Assembly (NCBI GenBank): GCA_016471375.1
Contig: WGLZ01000033.1
Coordinates: forward strand, 1 to 64,000
Origin: Cyanobacteria bacterium RI_101
GTDB lineage: Bacteria; Cyanobacteriota; Cyanobacteriia; Cyanobacteriales; Microcystaceae
Length of the DNA stretch: 64,000 nucleotides
Reading direction: 5' to 3'
Shown here: positions 54,321-63,719 of the stretch, in pieces
How positions within the stretch are numbered: the first letter of the stretch is position 1
Layout: the number at the start of each line of letters is the position of its first letter
Position numbers and translations under genes: made by a program
The notes under the pieces: generated by a model
Seen by the model: only the letters and a program-made list of their open reading frames with translations
What the model was told of the DNA's origin: nothing
Databases searched by the model: none

Positions 54321-54872
54321 TCATCGGATATCTATCGTCTGAAAAAAGGAGAGGAAGGTTTTGCCGTAGCGTTTCTGGTCTCGTTGGCGTAACCCTTCAA
54401 TTTCCAACGGCGCCGTAAAGTTCCGGTCATGCTCAATAGCCAGTTCTCCGGTCGGAGCTAGGATTCGCGTCTCGCTAATCGCTTCTAAAACGGGAGAGTA
54501 GAGTGCGCTGGCGTAGGGCGGGTCGAAGTAAATCAGGTCGAATTGTCGGGGAGGAAAGCGGGGCAGGAGTTTTAAGACGTCCCCCCGGAGAATTTCCGCG
54601 GTTTGCTCGGGAGAGGCCAGGGAACGCCAATTAGCCTGCAACAGCCGACAAACAGCGCCGGAGGAATCGACCCCGGTAACGGCTTGAGCGCCGCGGCAGA
54701 GGGCTTCGGCTCCGAGGGAGCCACTGCCGGCGCAGAGATCCAACCAGCGACTCCCCTCGACGCGACTTTGCCAAATGTTAAACAGCGCCTGTCGCACTTT
54801 AGCGGCGGTGGGACGGGTTTCGAGACCCGGCAGGGTTTTCAAAGAGCGGTTGCCGTAAATGCGGAGGGTCAT
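54321..54872 (-). CDS. rsmD: RsmD, 16S rRNA (guanine-966-N2)-methyltransferase
   Basis: A 183-residue methyltransferase that modifies G966 of 16S rRNA. LRIYGNRSLKTLPGLETRPTAAKVRQALFNI is the N-terminal signature, LDLCAGSGSLG (44-54) binds SAM and FDPPY (116-120) is the catalytic motif. The ATG at 54872 matches the family start; the longer reading frame would include unrelated sequence over tatA. It begins 7 bases after the tatA stop. Confidence 0.93.
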   Translation of the reverse strand: MTLRIYGNRSLKTLPGLETRPTAAKVRQALFNIWQSRVEGSRWLDLCAGSGSLGAEALCRGAQAVTGVDSSGAVCRLLQANWRSLASPEQTAEILRGDVLKLLPRFPPRQFDLIYFDPPYASALYSPVLEAISETRILAPTGELAIEHDRNFTAPLEIEGLRQRDQKRYGKTFLSFFQTIDIR

Positions 54873-54879
54873 GACTCCC

Positions 54880-55038
54880 TTAGTCGAGGGGATCTCGCTC
54901 CGAAGTTTGGACTTCTTCCTTAAAGCCCCGGAGGGTTTTACCCAAAGCGGCGCCGATTTCCGGGATTTTTTTGGGGCCAAAGATCAACACCACAACCCCG
55001 AGAATAATCAACACTTCCGGCCAACCGAGTCCAAACAT
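54880..55038 (-). CDS. tatA: TatA, twin-arginine translocase subunit
   Basis: A 52-residue TatA/E type protein. It has FGLGWPEVLIILGVVVLIFG as the single span, then the hinge PKKIPEIG and the amphipathic helix ALGKTLRGFKEEV. It forms the pore for folded proteins such as cofactor enzymes. The start at 55038 is chosen because the membrane helix begins at once; a much longer upstream extension would be non-homologous. Confidence 0.9.
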   Translation of the reverse strand: MFGLGWPEVLIILGVVVLIFGPKKIPEIGAALGKTLRGFKEEVQTSERDPLD

Positions 55039-55114
55039 TAACAACGCCCCTAAAAGAAAAACCAAAGGGTTTACCGGCTTAGTATAACAAGGAGACGGGA
55101 TTTTCTCCCCGTCT

Positions 55115-55537
55115 TTAGGAATCGACCCTTCCCGCTTCAGCCGCCAAAACCTGTCGCCAGGGTTCCGGCAGATCCCGTCTTTGGCGAGAGACGGGACAAA
55201 TACAGACGTGACGGAGAGCGGCGCCGGCCAGGAGAACGGGAGGGGTTTCAGTGTTGAATATTTGATAATGGGTCTCAAACCTCCGGCGCTCCAGATTAAC
55301 CACTGTCATCTGAATTTCTAGGCGCTGGCCCCAGCCGAGGGGGCGTCGATAGTCCATTTCACTGCGGACAATGGGCAAGGCTAAACCGGTTTCCGGCAAA
55401 AACGCGCCGAGGTTTAGGCCTTGGGATTCCCAAAAAGCCTCGTAAACATCGTGGCAGAGCGCCAGCAGAGACGCGAAGTAGACCGCCCCCGCGGCGTCGG
55501 AGTCCCGTAACCGTAAAGTCAGCGTTTGGCTAAACAT
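55115..55537 (-). CDS. DHNA-CoA thioesterase-like protein (MenI)
   Basis: A 140-residue hot-dog thioesterase. RDSDAAGAVYFASLLALCHDVYEAFW carries the catalytic Asp14, and MDYRRPLGWGQRLEIQ the dimer strand, as in the cyanobacterial enzyme that releases 1,4-dihydroxy-2-naphthoate for phylloquinone synthesis. General 4-hydroxybenzoyl-CoA-type thioesterase is the alternative. Seven bases separate it from the exosortase gene upstream. Confidence 0.85.
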   Translation of the reverse strand: MFSQTLTLRLRDSDAAGAVYFASLLALCHDVYEAFWESQGLNLGAFLPETGLALPIVRSEMDYRRPLGWGQRLEIQMTVVNLERRRFETHYQIFNTETPPVLLAGAALRHVCICPVSRQRRDLPEPWRQVLAAEAGRVDS

Positions 55538-55543
55538 TAGGGC

Positions 55544-56488
55544 CTAGTTTCGAGAAGAGGGGGGACGAAGAGAAGCCAGCTTGCGAGTGGAAGCCAATTT
55601 CCGTTTCGGTTTAACCTCCCGCGGCGCCGCGACTTGACCCCAAAGGGCGAAATAAACCGTCCCAAAAATCAGCATATTGATCAGGCTAAAGAGAGTCGAC
55701 CCTTCCCCTTCGTGCCAGTAGAGAAAACTGTCGGGGTTAGCGGGACTCAGGAGCGCCAAGAGGGCGATGCGGAGAACATTCATTACCAGAGCCAGCGCTA
55801 GGGCAAAGGGGGGAATGACCCAGGCGTAAAACTTTTGAGGGAAGGGGAAGAGCAGTAGAAAAATAACGGCGACTTTGAGCAAATAAGTCAAATTACTCAC
55901 CCCGGAACAAGCTTCGGAGACTACCACCGCCCCCGCCGGAAAATTGAGAGCGTTGCCGACCACCGTTACCTCGGCGCCGAAATACCAGAGCAGAAAGCCG
56001 GAGAGTTTGGCGGTAAGTAAGGACAGGGGTTGGGAGAGATTGAAAATGCCGTGGCCCAGTTCCTTGGGAATGACCAGCAAGGAAAGAATAACCAGTTCTT
56101 TCCCGTAGGTCTTCGGCGCTCGCGACCCGCCGGCCAGCAACGCCAACCCCAGTCCCCCTAGCAGAGGCAGAATGGTTAATCCCGGATTCAGCGCCGAGTT
56201 AAAACTTCTTAAGAGAAAGACCGCGACGAGTAAGCTCCCCGCCCCGGATGCCAGCGGCTCCGAAGCCCAGGCAAAGTTGTCTCCTCGGCGCCGGAGCAGG
56301 GTAATCACCGCAAACCAGACAATGAGACTTAAACCGAGAAAATCCGGGTCGTTTTGCCGTAAACAGAGGGTCAGGTGAATGGCGACCAAACCGGCGCCGA
56401 GGCACCCGAACCAAAAGGGGCGCCAGCGATTTTCATCCGTGGCCAAACGGAGCAACGGGGTAAAGGACGTCTGTAAAAAACGGGTCAT
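55544..56488 (-). CDS. Cyanoexosortase
   Basis: A 314-residue polytopic membrane transpeptidase. The exosortase triad is Cys194 (SEACSGVSNL), Arg240 (MNVLRIALL) and His259 (YWHEGEGSTLF). It would process PEP-CTERM-type sorting signals on surface proteins. The C-terminus is basic. No PEP-CTERM tail or dedicated partner gene is seen in this window, so its substrates are encoded elsewhere. The subtype (A or B) is not decided. Confidence 0.88.
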   Translation of the reverse strand: MTRFLQTSFTPLLRLATDENRWRPFWFGCLGAGLVAIHLTLCLRQNDPDFLGLSLIVWFAVITLLRRRGDNFAWASEPLASGAGSLLVAVFLLRSFNSALNPGLTILPLLGGLGLALLAGGSRAPKTYGKELVILSLLVIPKELGHGIFNLSQPLSLLTAKLSGFLLWYFGAEVTVVGNALNFPAGAVVVSEACSGVSNLTYLLKVAVIFLLLFPFPQKFYAWVIPPFALALALVMNVLRIALLALLSPANPDSFLYWHEGEGSTLFSLINMLIFGTVYFALWGQVAAPREVKPKRKLASTRKLASLRPPSSRN

Positions 56489-56566
56489 GGAAATCCACCA
56501 GCTCAGAAGGACAAGCCCCCAATCGCGGGGGTCTTAAAACGAACGCAAGCCCGCCTTGATAGACTT

Positions 56567-57064
56567 TCAAGCGCCGCTATTAGGACGCAGACGACGAATT
56601 AACCCCACTGCCTCCAACGGCGTTTCGGCGCTGTCAACTGGGGCAAATTGGCGCCAAAACTCTAGAGCCTGAGGCGGCCAACCCAGTAAGATTACCGGCT
56701 TACCGCACTTCAGCGCTAAGGCGATCTCGGAAACGGTTCCCGCTCCCCCGACGCCGCAGGCCACCACGACTTGACTAGTCAAAACATTTATATTGTTTCG
56801 TCCGTTGCCCAAATCGGTGACGATAACCAGATCGACATCGGGGCTAGGCTCGGCGCCGGGGTGGGGCAGGATACCCAAAGTTAAACTCTGGGGAATTTCC
56901 TTGGCGCCTTGGTTGGCCGCGGCCATCACCCCGCAGTTCCGCCCGCCGGTTAGGAGCGCCCAACCGGCCTCGGCAATGAGGCGCCCCAGTTCTCGGCCCC
57001 AAATCAGGGCCTGGGGAGAGGCGTTTTCCCCAGCGCCCATCACGCCGACGATAAAACGAGCCAT
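56567..57064 (-). CDS. SLOG/TIGR00725-family protein (LOG-like)
   Basis: A 165-residue Rossmann-like protein with GVMGAGENAS (7-16), TGGRNCGVMAAANQGAKE (39-56) and GGAGTVSEIALAL, the nucleotide-binding pattern of the TIGR00725 branch of SLOG proteins. Relatives include cytokinin-activating LOG enzymes and molybdenum-cofactor carrier proteins. The catalytic PGGxGTxxE of true LOG is changed to VGGAGTVSE. It is compact and cytoplasmic. Carrier or nucleotide-ligand binding is as likely as hydrolysis. Confidence 0.82.
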   Translation of the reverse strand: MARFIVGVMGAGENASPQALIWGRELGRLIAEAGWALLTGGRNCGVMAAANQGAKEIPQSLTLGILPHPGAEPSPDVDLVIVTDLGNGRNNINVLTSQVVVACGVGGAGTVSEIALALKCGKPVILLGWPPQALEFWRQFAPVDSAETPLEAVGLIRRLRPNSGA

Positions 57065-57076
57065 AGCGGGGAGATC

Positions 57077-57934
57077 CTAACGGCGCCGACCGCCGCCCCG
57101 GCTATAACTGCGGCCGGAGGGGCGGGAACTGCCAAAACTGCGGCTACTGGGTCGGGCTTGGCTGGGACGACTGGCGCCGGAGGAGCGCAGACGACTGGAA
57201 CTGGCGCCGGCTCCGGTGGATTTAGTGTTGGTTTGGCTCGGGCGCCGGGTGGCGGTATTGGAGGGGCTGGGTTTCCGCAGATTGCCGGTGGCCCGGACGG
57301 TTTGTCGGTTCTTGACCGCGGGCGGCGCCGTCTGGTTGCGGGAGCGGTAACTGTCTACGGCTTGGTTATAGCTAGAGCCGTAGCCGCCAAAGCCCGTTAA
57401 CGGCGCGCCGCTATAGACCGGGGGAAAATAGTATTGGGGACGGAAAAGGAGACTGCCGAGGGCCTGCCCCGCCAAAGCTCCGGCGAAGGGAGACCAAAAA
57501 TTGGATTCCCGACGCACCACCACCGTTTCCGGCTGTCCCGTGGCGGGATTGGTTTGGGTCTCGGTCACCGAATGAACATACTCAATTTTAAAATCTTCCG
57601 TCAGGTAGAGTTCTGCGTCCGCGCCCTGAATTTCCACAAAGGTTTTTTCGCCTTGGTCAATTTGCTCCTGAGTGAGGCGAGCCATGCGCAGATTTTCGGT
57701 TTGGAAGGAGGCGGGCTGGCCCGGGGGCGTATTCAGGAGCAGGAGCGTGTAAAGTCCCGTCCCGTCGTCGTAGGTGGCTTGTTGGACGGGGTAACGCCCA
57801 GAACTGACGGCCGCCGGTCGGGGTTGGGTGTTAACAGCGGTCGCTCTCGGCGCCGAGGCTTCGGGCTTTGGACTACAGGCCCCGGCGCTGAAGCTCAGCA
57901 GGAGAATTAAAATCAGGCTCAAAAAACGACGCAT
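57077..57934 (-). CDS. Lipoprotein with disordered Ser/Arg-rich tail, unknown function
   Basis: A 285-residue protein with a lipoprotein signal (SFSAGAC, Cys20). A globular middle follows (GLYTLLLLNTPPGQPASFQTENLRMARL, FVEIQGADAELYLTEDF), then FWSPFAGALAGQALGSLLF. Residues 195-285 are a low-complexity Ser/Arg/Gly/Pro tail. It is 12 bases upstream of the SLOG gene on the same strand. I do not recognise a function. Confidence 0.75.
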   Translation of the reverse strand: MRRFLSLILILLLSFSAGACSPKPEASAPRATAVNTQPRPAAVSSGRYPVQQATYDDGTGLYTLLLLNTPPGQPASFQTENLRMARLTQEQIDQGEKTFVEIQGADAELYLTEDFKIEYVHSVTETQTNPATGQPETVVVRRESNFWSPFAGALAGQALGSLLFRPQYYFPPVYSGAPLTGFGGYGSSYNQAVDSYRSRNQTAPPAVKNRQTVRATGNLRKPSPSNTATRRPSQTNTKSTGAGASSSRLRSSGASRPSQARPSSRSFGSSRPSGRSYSRGGGRRR

Positions 57935-58080
57935 AAGAAAAGTACTAAAGAATGTAAATAACCAGTCTTCAAAGGGTTTATTCCCCGATTATACTGCCTC
58001 CCCTCGGGACTCCCCGGCGCCGGGGTTAGAGTGACGGATGTTGTAACCCTTCCGGCTCAAGGCCCCTATCCCCTCCTGAA

Positions 58081-58100
58081 ATCTGATATCTGATATCTGG
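58081..58100. repeat. TGATATCTG short tandem repeat
   Basis: The string atctgatatctgatatctgg is a short repeat found also at about 15208, 50160 and 54308. It lies in the gap upstream of rpe. Confidence 0.6.
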
Positions 58101-58159
58101 CCTCTGAACTGCTAGACTAAAAGGCGATTTACCCCGCCCTACCCCCAGAGAAGTTTGTC

Positions 58160-58855
58160 ATGGCCTCCAAACCTATCGTCGTCGCGCCCTCTATCCTCTC
58201 CGCAGACTTTAGCCGCCTCGGCGCCGAAATTGAGGCGATTGACAAAGCCGGCGCCGATTGGGTTCACGTCGACGTCATGGACGGGCGCTTTGTCCCCAAT
58301 ATCACCATTGGCCCCCTGATCGTTAAAGCGATTCGCCCCTACACCCAAAAGCCCCTGGACGTCCACTTAATGATCGTGGAGCCGGAAAAATACGTGGAGG
58401 ACTTCGCCAAAGCCGGCGCCGATATTATCTCCGTCCACGCCGAGCACAACGCCTCCCCCCACCTGCACCGCACCCTCTGCCAAATCCGGGAGCTAGGGAA
58501 ACAGTCCGGGGTGGTCTTGAATCCCTCCACGCCCTTGGAATTAATCGAATACGTTTTGCCGGTTTGCGATTTGGTCTTGATCATGAGCGTCAACCCCGGC
58601 TTTGGCGGCCAGAGCTTTATCCCGGAAGTTTTACCGAAAATTCAACGTCTGCGGCGCCTCTGCGACGAAAAAGGGCTAGATCCCTGGATTGAAGTGGACG
58701 GCGGCCTCAAACCCGCTAACACCTGGCAAGTGCTAGAGGCCGGCGCTAACGCCATCGTGGCCGGCTCCGCCGTCTTTAACGCCCCGGATTACGCCGAAGC
58801 CATCGCCGGAGTCCGCAACAGTCGGCGCCCGGAACCCCAACTCGCCGCGGTTTAG
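58160..58855 (+). CDS. rpe: Rpe, ribulose-phosphate 3-epimerase
   Basis: A 231-residue TIM-barrel enzyme interconverting ribulose-5-phosphate and xylulose-5-phosphate in the Calvin cycle and pentose phosphate pathway. [54 protein letters not shown] and EVDGGL are the family metal- and phosphate-binding motifs. Length is normal. Confidence 0.97.
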   Translation: MASKPIVVAPSILSADFSRLGAEIEAIDKAGADWVHVDVMDGRFVPNITIGPLIVKAIRPYTQKPLDVHLMIVEPEKYVEDFAKAGADIISVHAEHNASPHLHRTLCQIRELGKQSGVVLNPSTPLELIEYVLPVCDLVLIMSVNPGFGGQSFIPEVLPKIQRLRRLCDEKGLDPWIEVDGGLKPANTWQVLEAGANAIVAGSAVFNAPDYAEAIAGVRNSRRPEPQLAAV

Positions 58856-59194
58856 CGCTTTCGCCCCCTAAATCCCCCAACTTTGGGGGACTTGGAGTCC
58901 GGTTCCCCTCCGAGGGAGGGGCGGCAGTTTCGCCACCCATCTGCTTCAAAACGGCTACGACATCCGCACGGTGCAAGAACTCCTCGGACACAAGGACGTG
59001 AGAACGACGATGATCTACACCCACGTTTTAGCCAGAGGGGGTAGAGGGGTTAGAAGTCCCTTAGATGATTAGCGTCAGAATGAGGGCATTTAATTCAACA
59101 AACCCCGGCGCCGATTGGGGCCGGCGCCGTATAACTCCGCTAGCAGATCCGCCCAAAGTCTGACTGGGTAAGGGTTTAGAACGTAGCCGTTACC
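58856..59194. other. Intergenic region with repeat and recombinase remnant
   Basis: This 339-bp gap between rpe and metH holds the CCCCCAACTTTGGGGG palindrome (58874-58889), a ccctccgagggagggg hairpin, the recombinase fragment at 58923-59072, and paired GGCGCC motifs near 59107 and 59122. Confidence 0.6.
58923..59072 (+). pseudogene. Integron-type tyrosine recombinase (IntI-like), C-terminal remnant
   Basis: A 49-codon frame reads [22 protein letters not shown], then [20 protein letters not shown] and RSPLDD before TAG. It keeps the LLGH histidine and the catalytic tyrosine of the MIYTHV motif. The VLxRGGxGVRSPLD end is characteristic of integron integrases. The rest of the gene, including the first catalytic Arg and its box, is absent, and the fragment is joined to a C/G-run hairpin repeat. 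It lies immediately downstream of the metH 3' end, in the opposite orientation. Confidence 0.88.
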
Positions 59195-62100
59195 TTAGGC
59201 GCTGAAATATTTGGCCGCCGGGTGGTAAGCGACCAGCGCCGTGGTGGATTGCTCCGGGTAAACCTGCTCGCTTTCGTCCATAAAGAGGCCAATGCGGTCG
59301 GTTTGCAGGAGATCTAACTGTTTATACTGATCCTGCATATTGGGACAGGCGGGATAGCCAAAGCTATAGCGGGAGCCTTGGTAGCGTTGCTGAAGAATGT
59401 CCCGAATATTGTCCGGGTCAGCGGCGCCGAAACCCAATTCCCGACGAATGCGGGCATGGGTCCATTCCGCTAGCGCCTCCGCCGTCTGCACCGCTAGGCC
59501 GTGGTAATAGAGGTAGTCGGTGTATTCGTTGGCGTCAAAGAGGGTTTTGGCGTAGGCTGTGGCCACCTCCCCCACCGTCACCGCTTGTAGGGGAAAAACG
59601 TCCGTTAACCCCGATTCCTTCGGCGCGAAAAAGTCGGCGATACAGAGGCGCCGCCCGGATTTTTGCCGGGGAAATTCAAAAACGGTTAGCGGCGCTAGAT
59701 CCGGGGGAATTTGTCCTTGATTGTCTGTAACGGTCTGGGGATCGTAGATCAGTAAACTATTACCCTCCGCTTGGCAGGGGAAATAACCATAGACCGCGGT
59801 GGGATGAAGCAGATTTTCCGCTTCGGCTTTCTCTTTCCACTGCTCTAGGATGGGATGGACTTTCGCTTGTAAAAACTGGTCGTACTCCTCCCGAGCTTGC
59901 TCCTTGGGTTTGCGGAACTGCCATTGCCCCACAAACAGCGCCTGTAAATCCAGATAGGGAAAGACCTCCGCCAGGGGAATCTCCTGGGGGGTTAAAATCC
60001 GGGTTCCCCAGAAGGGGGGGGTCGGGCGGGGAATGTCCGCAGTTACAGCTTCCGAGCGCCGGGTGTCGAGAACGACGGGTTCCGCCGGTTGCGGAGCGGC
60101 GTCGATCAGTTTTTCTTCCTCTACCCCAAAGGTATTCTGCTCGGGGTTTAACTCGTTTCCGGCGCCGTTCTGGTCGGCAAACTCCCCTAAAAAGCCCTGA
60201 CGGTCGTCCCAACCCTGGGCGGCCTTGGCGGGCATGAGTTTGTCCATGAAATGGAGATCGGCGAAGGCGTCTTTGCCGTAAATGACTTGACCGTGATAGG
60301 TGGCTTGACAATCTTGATGGACAAATTTGGGGGTTAAAGCGGCGCCGCCTAAAATAACAGGAACGGTGATGCCTTCCTGGTTAAAAACTTCCAAATTCTC
60401 CTTCATAAAGGCCGTGGATTTCACCAATAGACCGCTCATGGCGATACAGTCGGGGTTATGGTCTCGGTAGGCTTGGATAATGGTTTCCACGGGTTGTTTA
60501 ATGCCGAGGTTAATCACTTTGTAGCCGTTATTAGAAAGGATAATATCCACCAAATTTTTGCCAATATCGTGGACGTCTCCCTTCACCGTGGCAATGACAA
60601 AAGTTCCCTTAGCGTTGCCGGCGCTTTCGGATTTTTCCATGTAGGGTTCCAGATAGGCCACCGCCGCCTTCATAGTTTGGGCGGATTGCAAAACAAAGGG
60701 CAACTGCATCTGCCCGGAGCCAAAGAGTTCCCCGACAACCTTCATACCGTCCAGGAGAAAGACGTTAATAATTTCCAAGGGCGGATGGGATTTTAACGCC
60801 TCCGCTAAGGCCTCTTCCAACCCCAACCGTTCCCCGTCGATAATATGCCGTTTCAGGCGCTCGTCAATGGGAAGGTTAATATCCCCAGATTTATCCCGTT
60901 TGGTGGTTTTCCCTTCAAAAAGGGTGGTTAATTTTGTCAGGGGGTCATAGACGCAAACCTCTCCTTCAAAGCGGCGCCGGTCGTAGATTAAATCCAGACA
61001 AACTTCTAAAGTCTCCGGGTCGATTTTCGCCAGGGGTAAAATCTTATTGGCGCTGACAATGGCGCCGTCCATCCCGGCCTGCATACATTCGTGAAGAAAA
61101 ACGGAATTAAGCGCCTGTCGGGCCGCGGGATTTAACCCGAAGGAGACGTTGGAAATCCCCAATAAAATATGACACCCCGGCAGTTCCGCCCGGATTTGGC
61201 CAATGGCCTCCACCGTGGCTTTGCCGTTTTCCCGGTCTTCCTCAATGCCGGTGGAAATGGGGAGCGCCAAAGGGTCGAAGAAAATTTCCGTGGGGGGCAA
61301 ACCGTAGGCCACCGCGGCGTTATAGGCTCGTTCCGCGATCTCGAACTTTTTAGCCGCCGTCCGTCCCATGCCCTCTTCGTCAATGGCGCCGATGACAATG
61401 CCGGCGCCGTATTCCTTGGCGATGTCGAGGACTTTATAAAAGCGCTCCTCTCCGTCTTCGTAGTTGGTGGAGTTGAGGATACATTTCCCTCCCGCCACCT
61501 TTAGCCCCGCCTCCATTTTTTGCCATTCCGTGGAGTCCAGCATCAGGGGTAAAGTGACGTTATTCACCAGTCGGGCGGCCAATTCCCGCATATCCCGGAC
61601 GCCGTCCCGGCCTACGTAATCGACGTTGACGTCTAAAATTTGGGCGCCTTCCTTGACCTGGGATTTCGCCAGCGAAACCAAACTATCCCAGTCCTCGGCG
61701 TTGAGCAAATCCCGGCATTTCTTGGAGCCGCTGGCGTTGAGGCGCTCGCCGATAATGAGAAAGGAATTGTCCTGAAGGTAAGTTTGGGCGCTGTAAATAG
61801 AGGCCGCGGAGGGTTCGTAGTGGGGCTGGCGTTCCTTGGGGGTTAAAGTCTGAGCGATGTCCGCCAGCGCCTGAATATGCTCCGGGCGGGTGCCGCAACA
61901 GCCGCCGATAATCTGCACGCCTAAATCTTCGACAAAGTGCATCAAGGCCATTTGCAATTCCACCGGCGTCAGGCGATAGAAAGCTTGTCCCCCCACATTT
62001 TCCGGCAGTCCGGCGTTGGGGATACAGGAAACAATAAAGGGAGAATGCTCCGAGAGGTATTTAATGTGGGCTTTCATCTGCTCCGGCCCCGTGGCGCAGT

Positions 62101-62779
62101 TTAACCCCAAAATATCGATGTTGTAGGGTTCCAAAATCGCCAGCGCCGCCGCCATCTCCGTTCCCACCAACATCGTCCCCATCACCTCCATGGTCACGGA
62201 AACCATAATCGGCCGGCGCTCTCCCTTTTCTTGAAACACCGCTTCAATGGCGTTCAGCGCCGCCTTAATTTGCAGGACGTCCTGACAGGTTTCCACCAGA
62301 AAGAGATCCACCCCGCCGTTGTATAAACCCTGAACCTGTTCAATGTAGGCGCCTTTTAAAGTGTCATAATCCACATGACCTAGCGTTGGCAACTTCGTGC
62401 CCGGGCCCATAGACCCCGCCACAAAACGGGGTTTCTCCGGGGTGGAAAATTCCGCGGCCACGCTTTTGGCCAACTCCGCCGCCGCTTTATTTAGATAATA
62501 AGCCTGATCCGCTAAATCGTATTCCGCCAGCACCAGGGGCGTGCCCCCAAAGGTGTCCGTCTCCACCACATCAGCGCCGGCGGCAAAGAAGGCCCGATGC
62601 ACCGTCGCCACGGCCTCCGGTTTAGTGTGAACCAGATACTCGTTACAGCCCTCGTATTCGGCGCCGCCAAAATCCGCCGCCGTCAAATTCTGTACTTGTA
62701 GGTTAGTGCCCATAGCGCCGTCAAAGACAAGAACCGGGCGCTCGGGGCTGTGGAGACGGTCGAGGAAGGCGCTGTGCAT
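59195..62779 (-). CDS. metH: MetH, cobalamin-dependent methionine synthase
   Basis: A 1194-residue four-module enzyme that transfers a methyl group from methyltetrahydrofolate through cobalamin to homocysteine. The homocysteine domain has the Zn ligands in [11 protein letters not shown] and [10 protein letters not shown]. The folate domain has [12 protein letters not shown] and [16 protein letters not shown]. The B12 domain has the cobalt ligand His near 745 in GDVHDIGKN. The AdoMet-activation domain ends in [15 protein letters not shown] and [11 protein letters not shown] 62779 ([11 protein letters not shown]) fits the family better than TTG 62803. A 44-bp copy of its 3' end lies near 2 kb. 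Confidence 0.97.
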   Translation of the reverse strand: MHSAFLDRLHSPERPVLVFDGAMGTNLQVQNLTAADFGGAEYEGCNEYLVHTKPEAVATVHRAFFAAGADVVETDTFGGTPLVLAEYDLADQAYYLNKAAAELAKSVAAEFSTPEKPRFVAGSMGPGTKLPTLGHVDYDTLKGAYIEQVQGLYNGGVDLFLVETCQDVLQIKAALNAIEAVFQEKGERRPIMVSVTMEVMGTMLVGTEMAAALAILEPYNIDILGLNCATGPEQMKAHIKYLSEHSPFIVSCIPNAGLPENVGGQAFYRLTPVELQMALMHFVEDLGVQIIGGCCGTRPEHIQALADIAQTLTPKERQPHYEPSAASIYSAQTYLQDNSFLIIGERLNASGSKKCRDLLNAEDWDSLVSLAKSQVKEGAQILDVNVDYVGRDGVRDMRELAARLVNNVTLPLMLDSTEWQKMEAGLKVAGGKCILNSTNYEDGEERFYKVLDIAKEYGAGIVIGAIDEEGMGRTAAKKFEIAERAYNAAVAYGLPPTEIFFDPLALPISTGIEEDRENGKATVEAIGQIRAELPGCHILLGISNVSFGLNPAARQALNSVFLHECMQAGMDGAIVSANKILPLAKIDPETLEVCLDLIYDRRRFEGEVCVYDPLTKLTTLFEGKTTKRDKSGDINLPIDERLKRHIIDGERLGLEEALAEALKSHPPLEIINVFLLDGMKVVGELFGSGQMQLPFVLQSAQTMKAAVAYLEPYMEKSESAGNAKGTFVIATVKGDVHDIGKNLVDIILSNNGYKVINLGIKQPVETIIQAYRDHNPDCIAMSGLLVKSTAFMKENLEVFNQEGITVPVILGGAALTPKFVHQDCQATYHGQVIYGKDAFADLHFMDKLMPAKAAQGWDDRQGFLGEFADQNGAGNELNPEQNTFGVEEEKLIDAAPQPAEPVVLDTRRSEAVTADIPRPTPPFWGTRILTPQEIPLAEVFPYLDLQALFVGQWQFRKPKEQAREEYDQFLQAKVHPILEQWKEKAEAENLLHPTAVYGYFPCQAEGNSLLIYDPQTVTDNQGQIPPDLAPLTVFEFPRQKSGRRLCIADFFAPKESGLTDVFPLQAVTVGEVATAYAKTLFDANEYTDYLYYHGLAVQTAEALAEWTHARIRRELGFGAADPDNIRDILQQRYQGSRYSFGYPACPNMQDQYKQLDLLQTDRIGLFMDESEQVYPEQSTTALVAYHPAAKYFSA

Positions 62780-62862
62780 GGGTCGGACGGCGAGGTTAGT
62801 CAAGATTAGGGCATATTATAGAGGATTGCCCCAATCCCTGGGGATAGCCGCGTCGTCGAAAG

Positions 62863-63714
62863 CTATAATTCAAGAGTTTGCAAAGGCGGCAGTTCTAACG
62901 GCAGAGCGCCGAGTAATCCCTTACGAAAATCATTGAGAAGTTGTAACGCCGCCCGCTCCCGGTCGTTCTGAAACCGGCTCTGGGCCAACTCCGCTAAGTA
63001 AGCCTCCCCCGTCAGGGCGCCCCGCTCTTGCCCATAACGGCTTTCTAAAATGGCGGTGAATCCTAGATCGCCTAATAGCTCAACCAGGGCGACGGCCACC
63101 GCTTGATTCTCGTAGGCCGCCTCGCCGATATCCTCGCAGATGGCCAACTTGAGGGCGTTGGCTTGGTCGTCCAGTTTCAGGGGAATAATGCCGGGGGAAT
63201 CCAACAGTTCAATCTGCTCGGAAATGCGAATCCAGCGCAACTGTCGCGTCACCCCGGCCCGGCGGGCGCTTTCCGCCACCTTGCGCCCCAAGAGTCGGTT
63301 AATCAGCGCCGATTTGCCCACATTGGGAAAGCCAATCACCCCCGCCCGCACGGGTCTGGGTTCCATGCCCCGGGATTGACGCTTGGCGTTGACGGCGCGG
63401 CTGGTCAGTTGGGCGGCCTTGAGAATGGCCTTAACGCCGCCGCCTTCCTTGGCGTTGGCCCAGAAAACCTCCTGCCCCTGTTCTTTGAACCAAGCTAGCC
63501 ATTGGTCTCGGACGGAATCGGGAATCATATCCACCCGGTTCAGGATCCGTAGGCGGGGCTTAGCGCCGAGCCATTGGGAGACCTGGGGATGTTGGGACGC
63601 CAAAGGAATACGGGCGTCGAGGACTTCGAGGACCACGTCCACCCGTTTAATTTGTTCCTTTAACTGTCGCTCCGCCCTGGCGATGTGACCGGGGTACCAT
63701 TGAATCAGGGGCAT
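62863..63714 (-). CDS. rbgA: RbgA/YlqF, ribosome-biogenesis GTPase
   Basis: A 283-residue circularly permuted GTPase for late 50S assembly. G4 (NRVDM, about 58-62) precedes G1 (GFPNVGKSALINRLLG, about 128-143) and G3 (DSPGIIPLKL). IQWYPGHIARAERQLKEQIKRVDVVLEVLDARIP is the family start. It is divergent from nothing nearby and lies upstream of metH on the same strand. Confidence 0.96.
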   Translation of the reverse strand: MPLIQWYPGHIARAERQLKEQIKRVDVVLEVLDARIPLASQHPQVSQWLGAKPRLRILNRVDMIPDSVRDQWLAWFKEQGQEVFWANAKEGGGVKAILKAAQLTSRAVNAKRQSRGMEPRPVRAGVIGFPNVGKSALINRLLGRKVAESARRAGVTRQLRWIRISEQIELLDSPGIIPLKLDDQANALKLAICEDIGEAAYENQAVAVALVELLGDLGFTAILESRYGQERGALTGEAYLAELAQSRFQNDRERAALQLLNDFRKGLLGALPLELPPLQTLEL

Positions 63715-63719
63715 CGGGC

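Noticed and set aside
54873-55278. Longer versions of rsmD and tatA
   Set aside because: The extensions would overlap neighbouring genes and carry no homology; family starts lie at 54872 and 55038.
62780-62862. Cobalamin or SAM riboswitch before metH
   Set aside because: The gap to the next gene is under 90 bases and holds no B12-box-like sequence.
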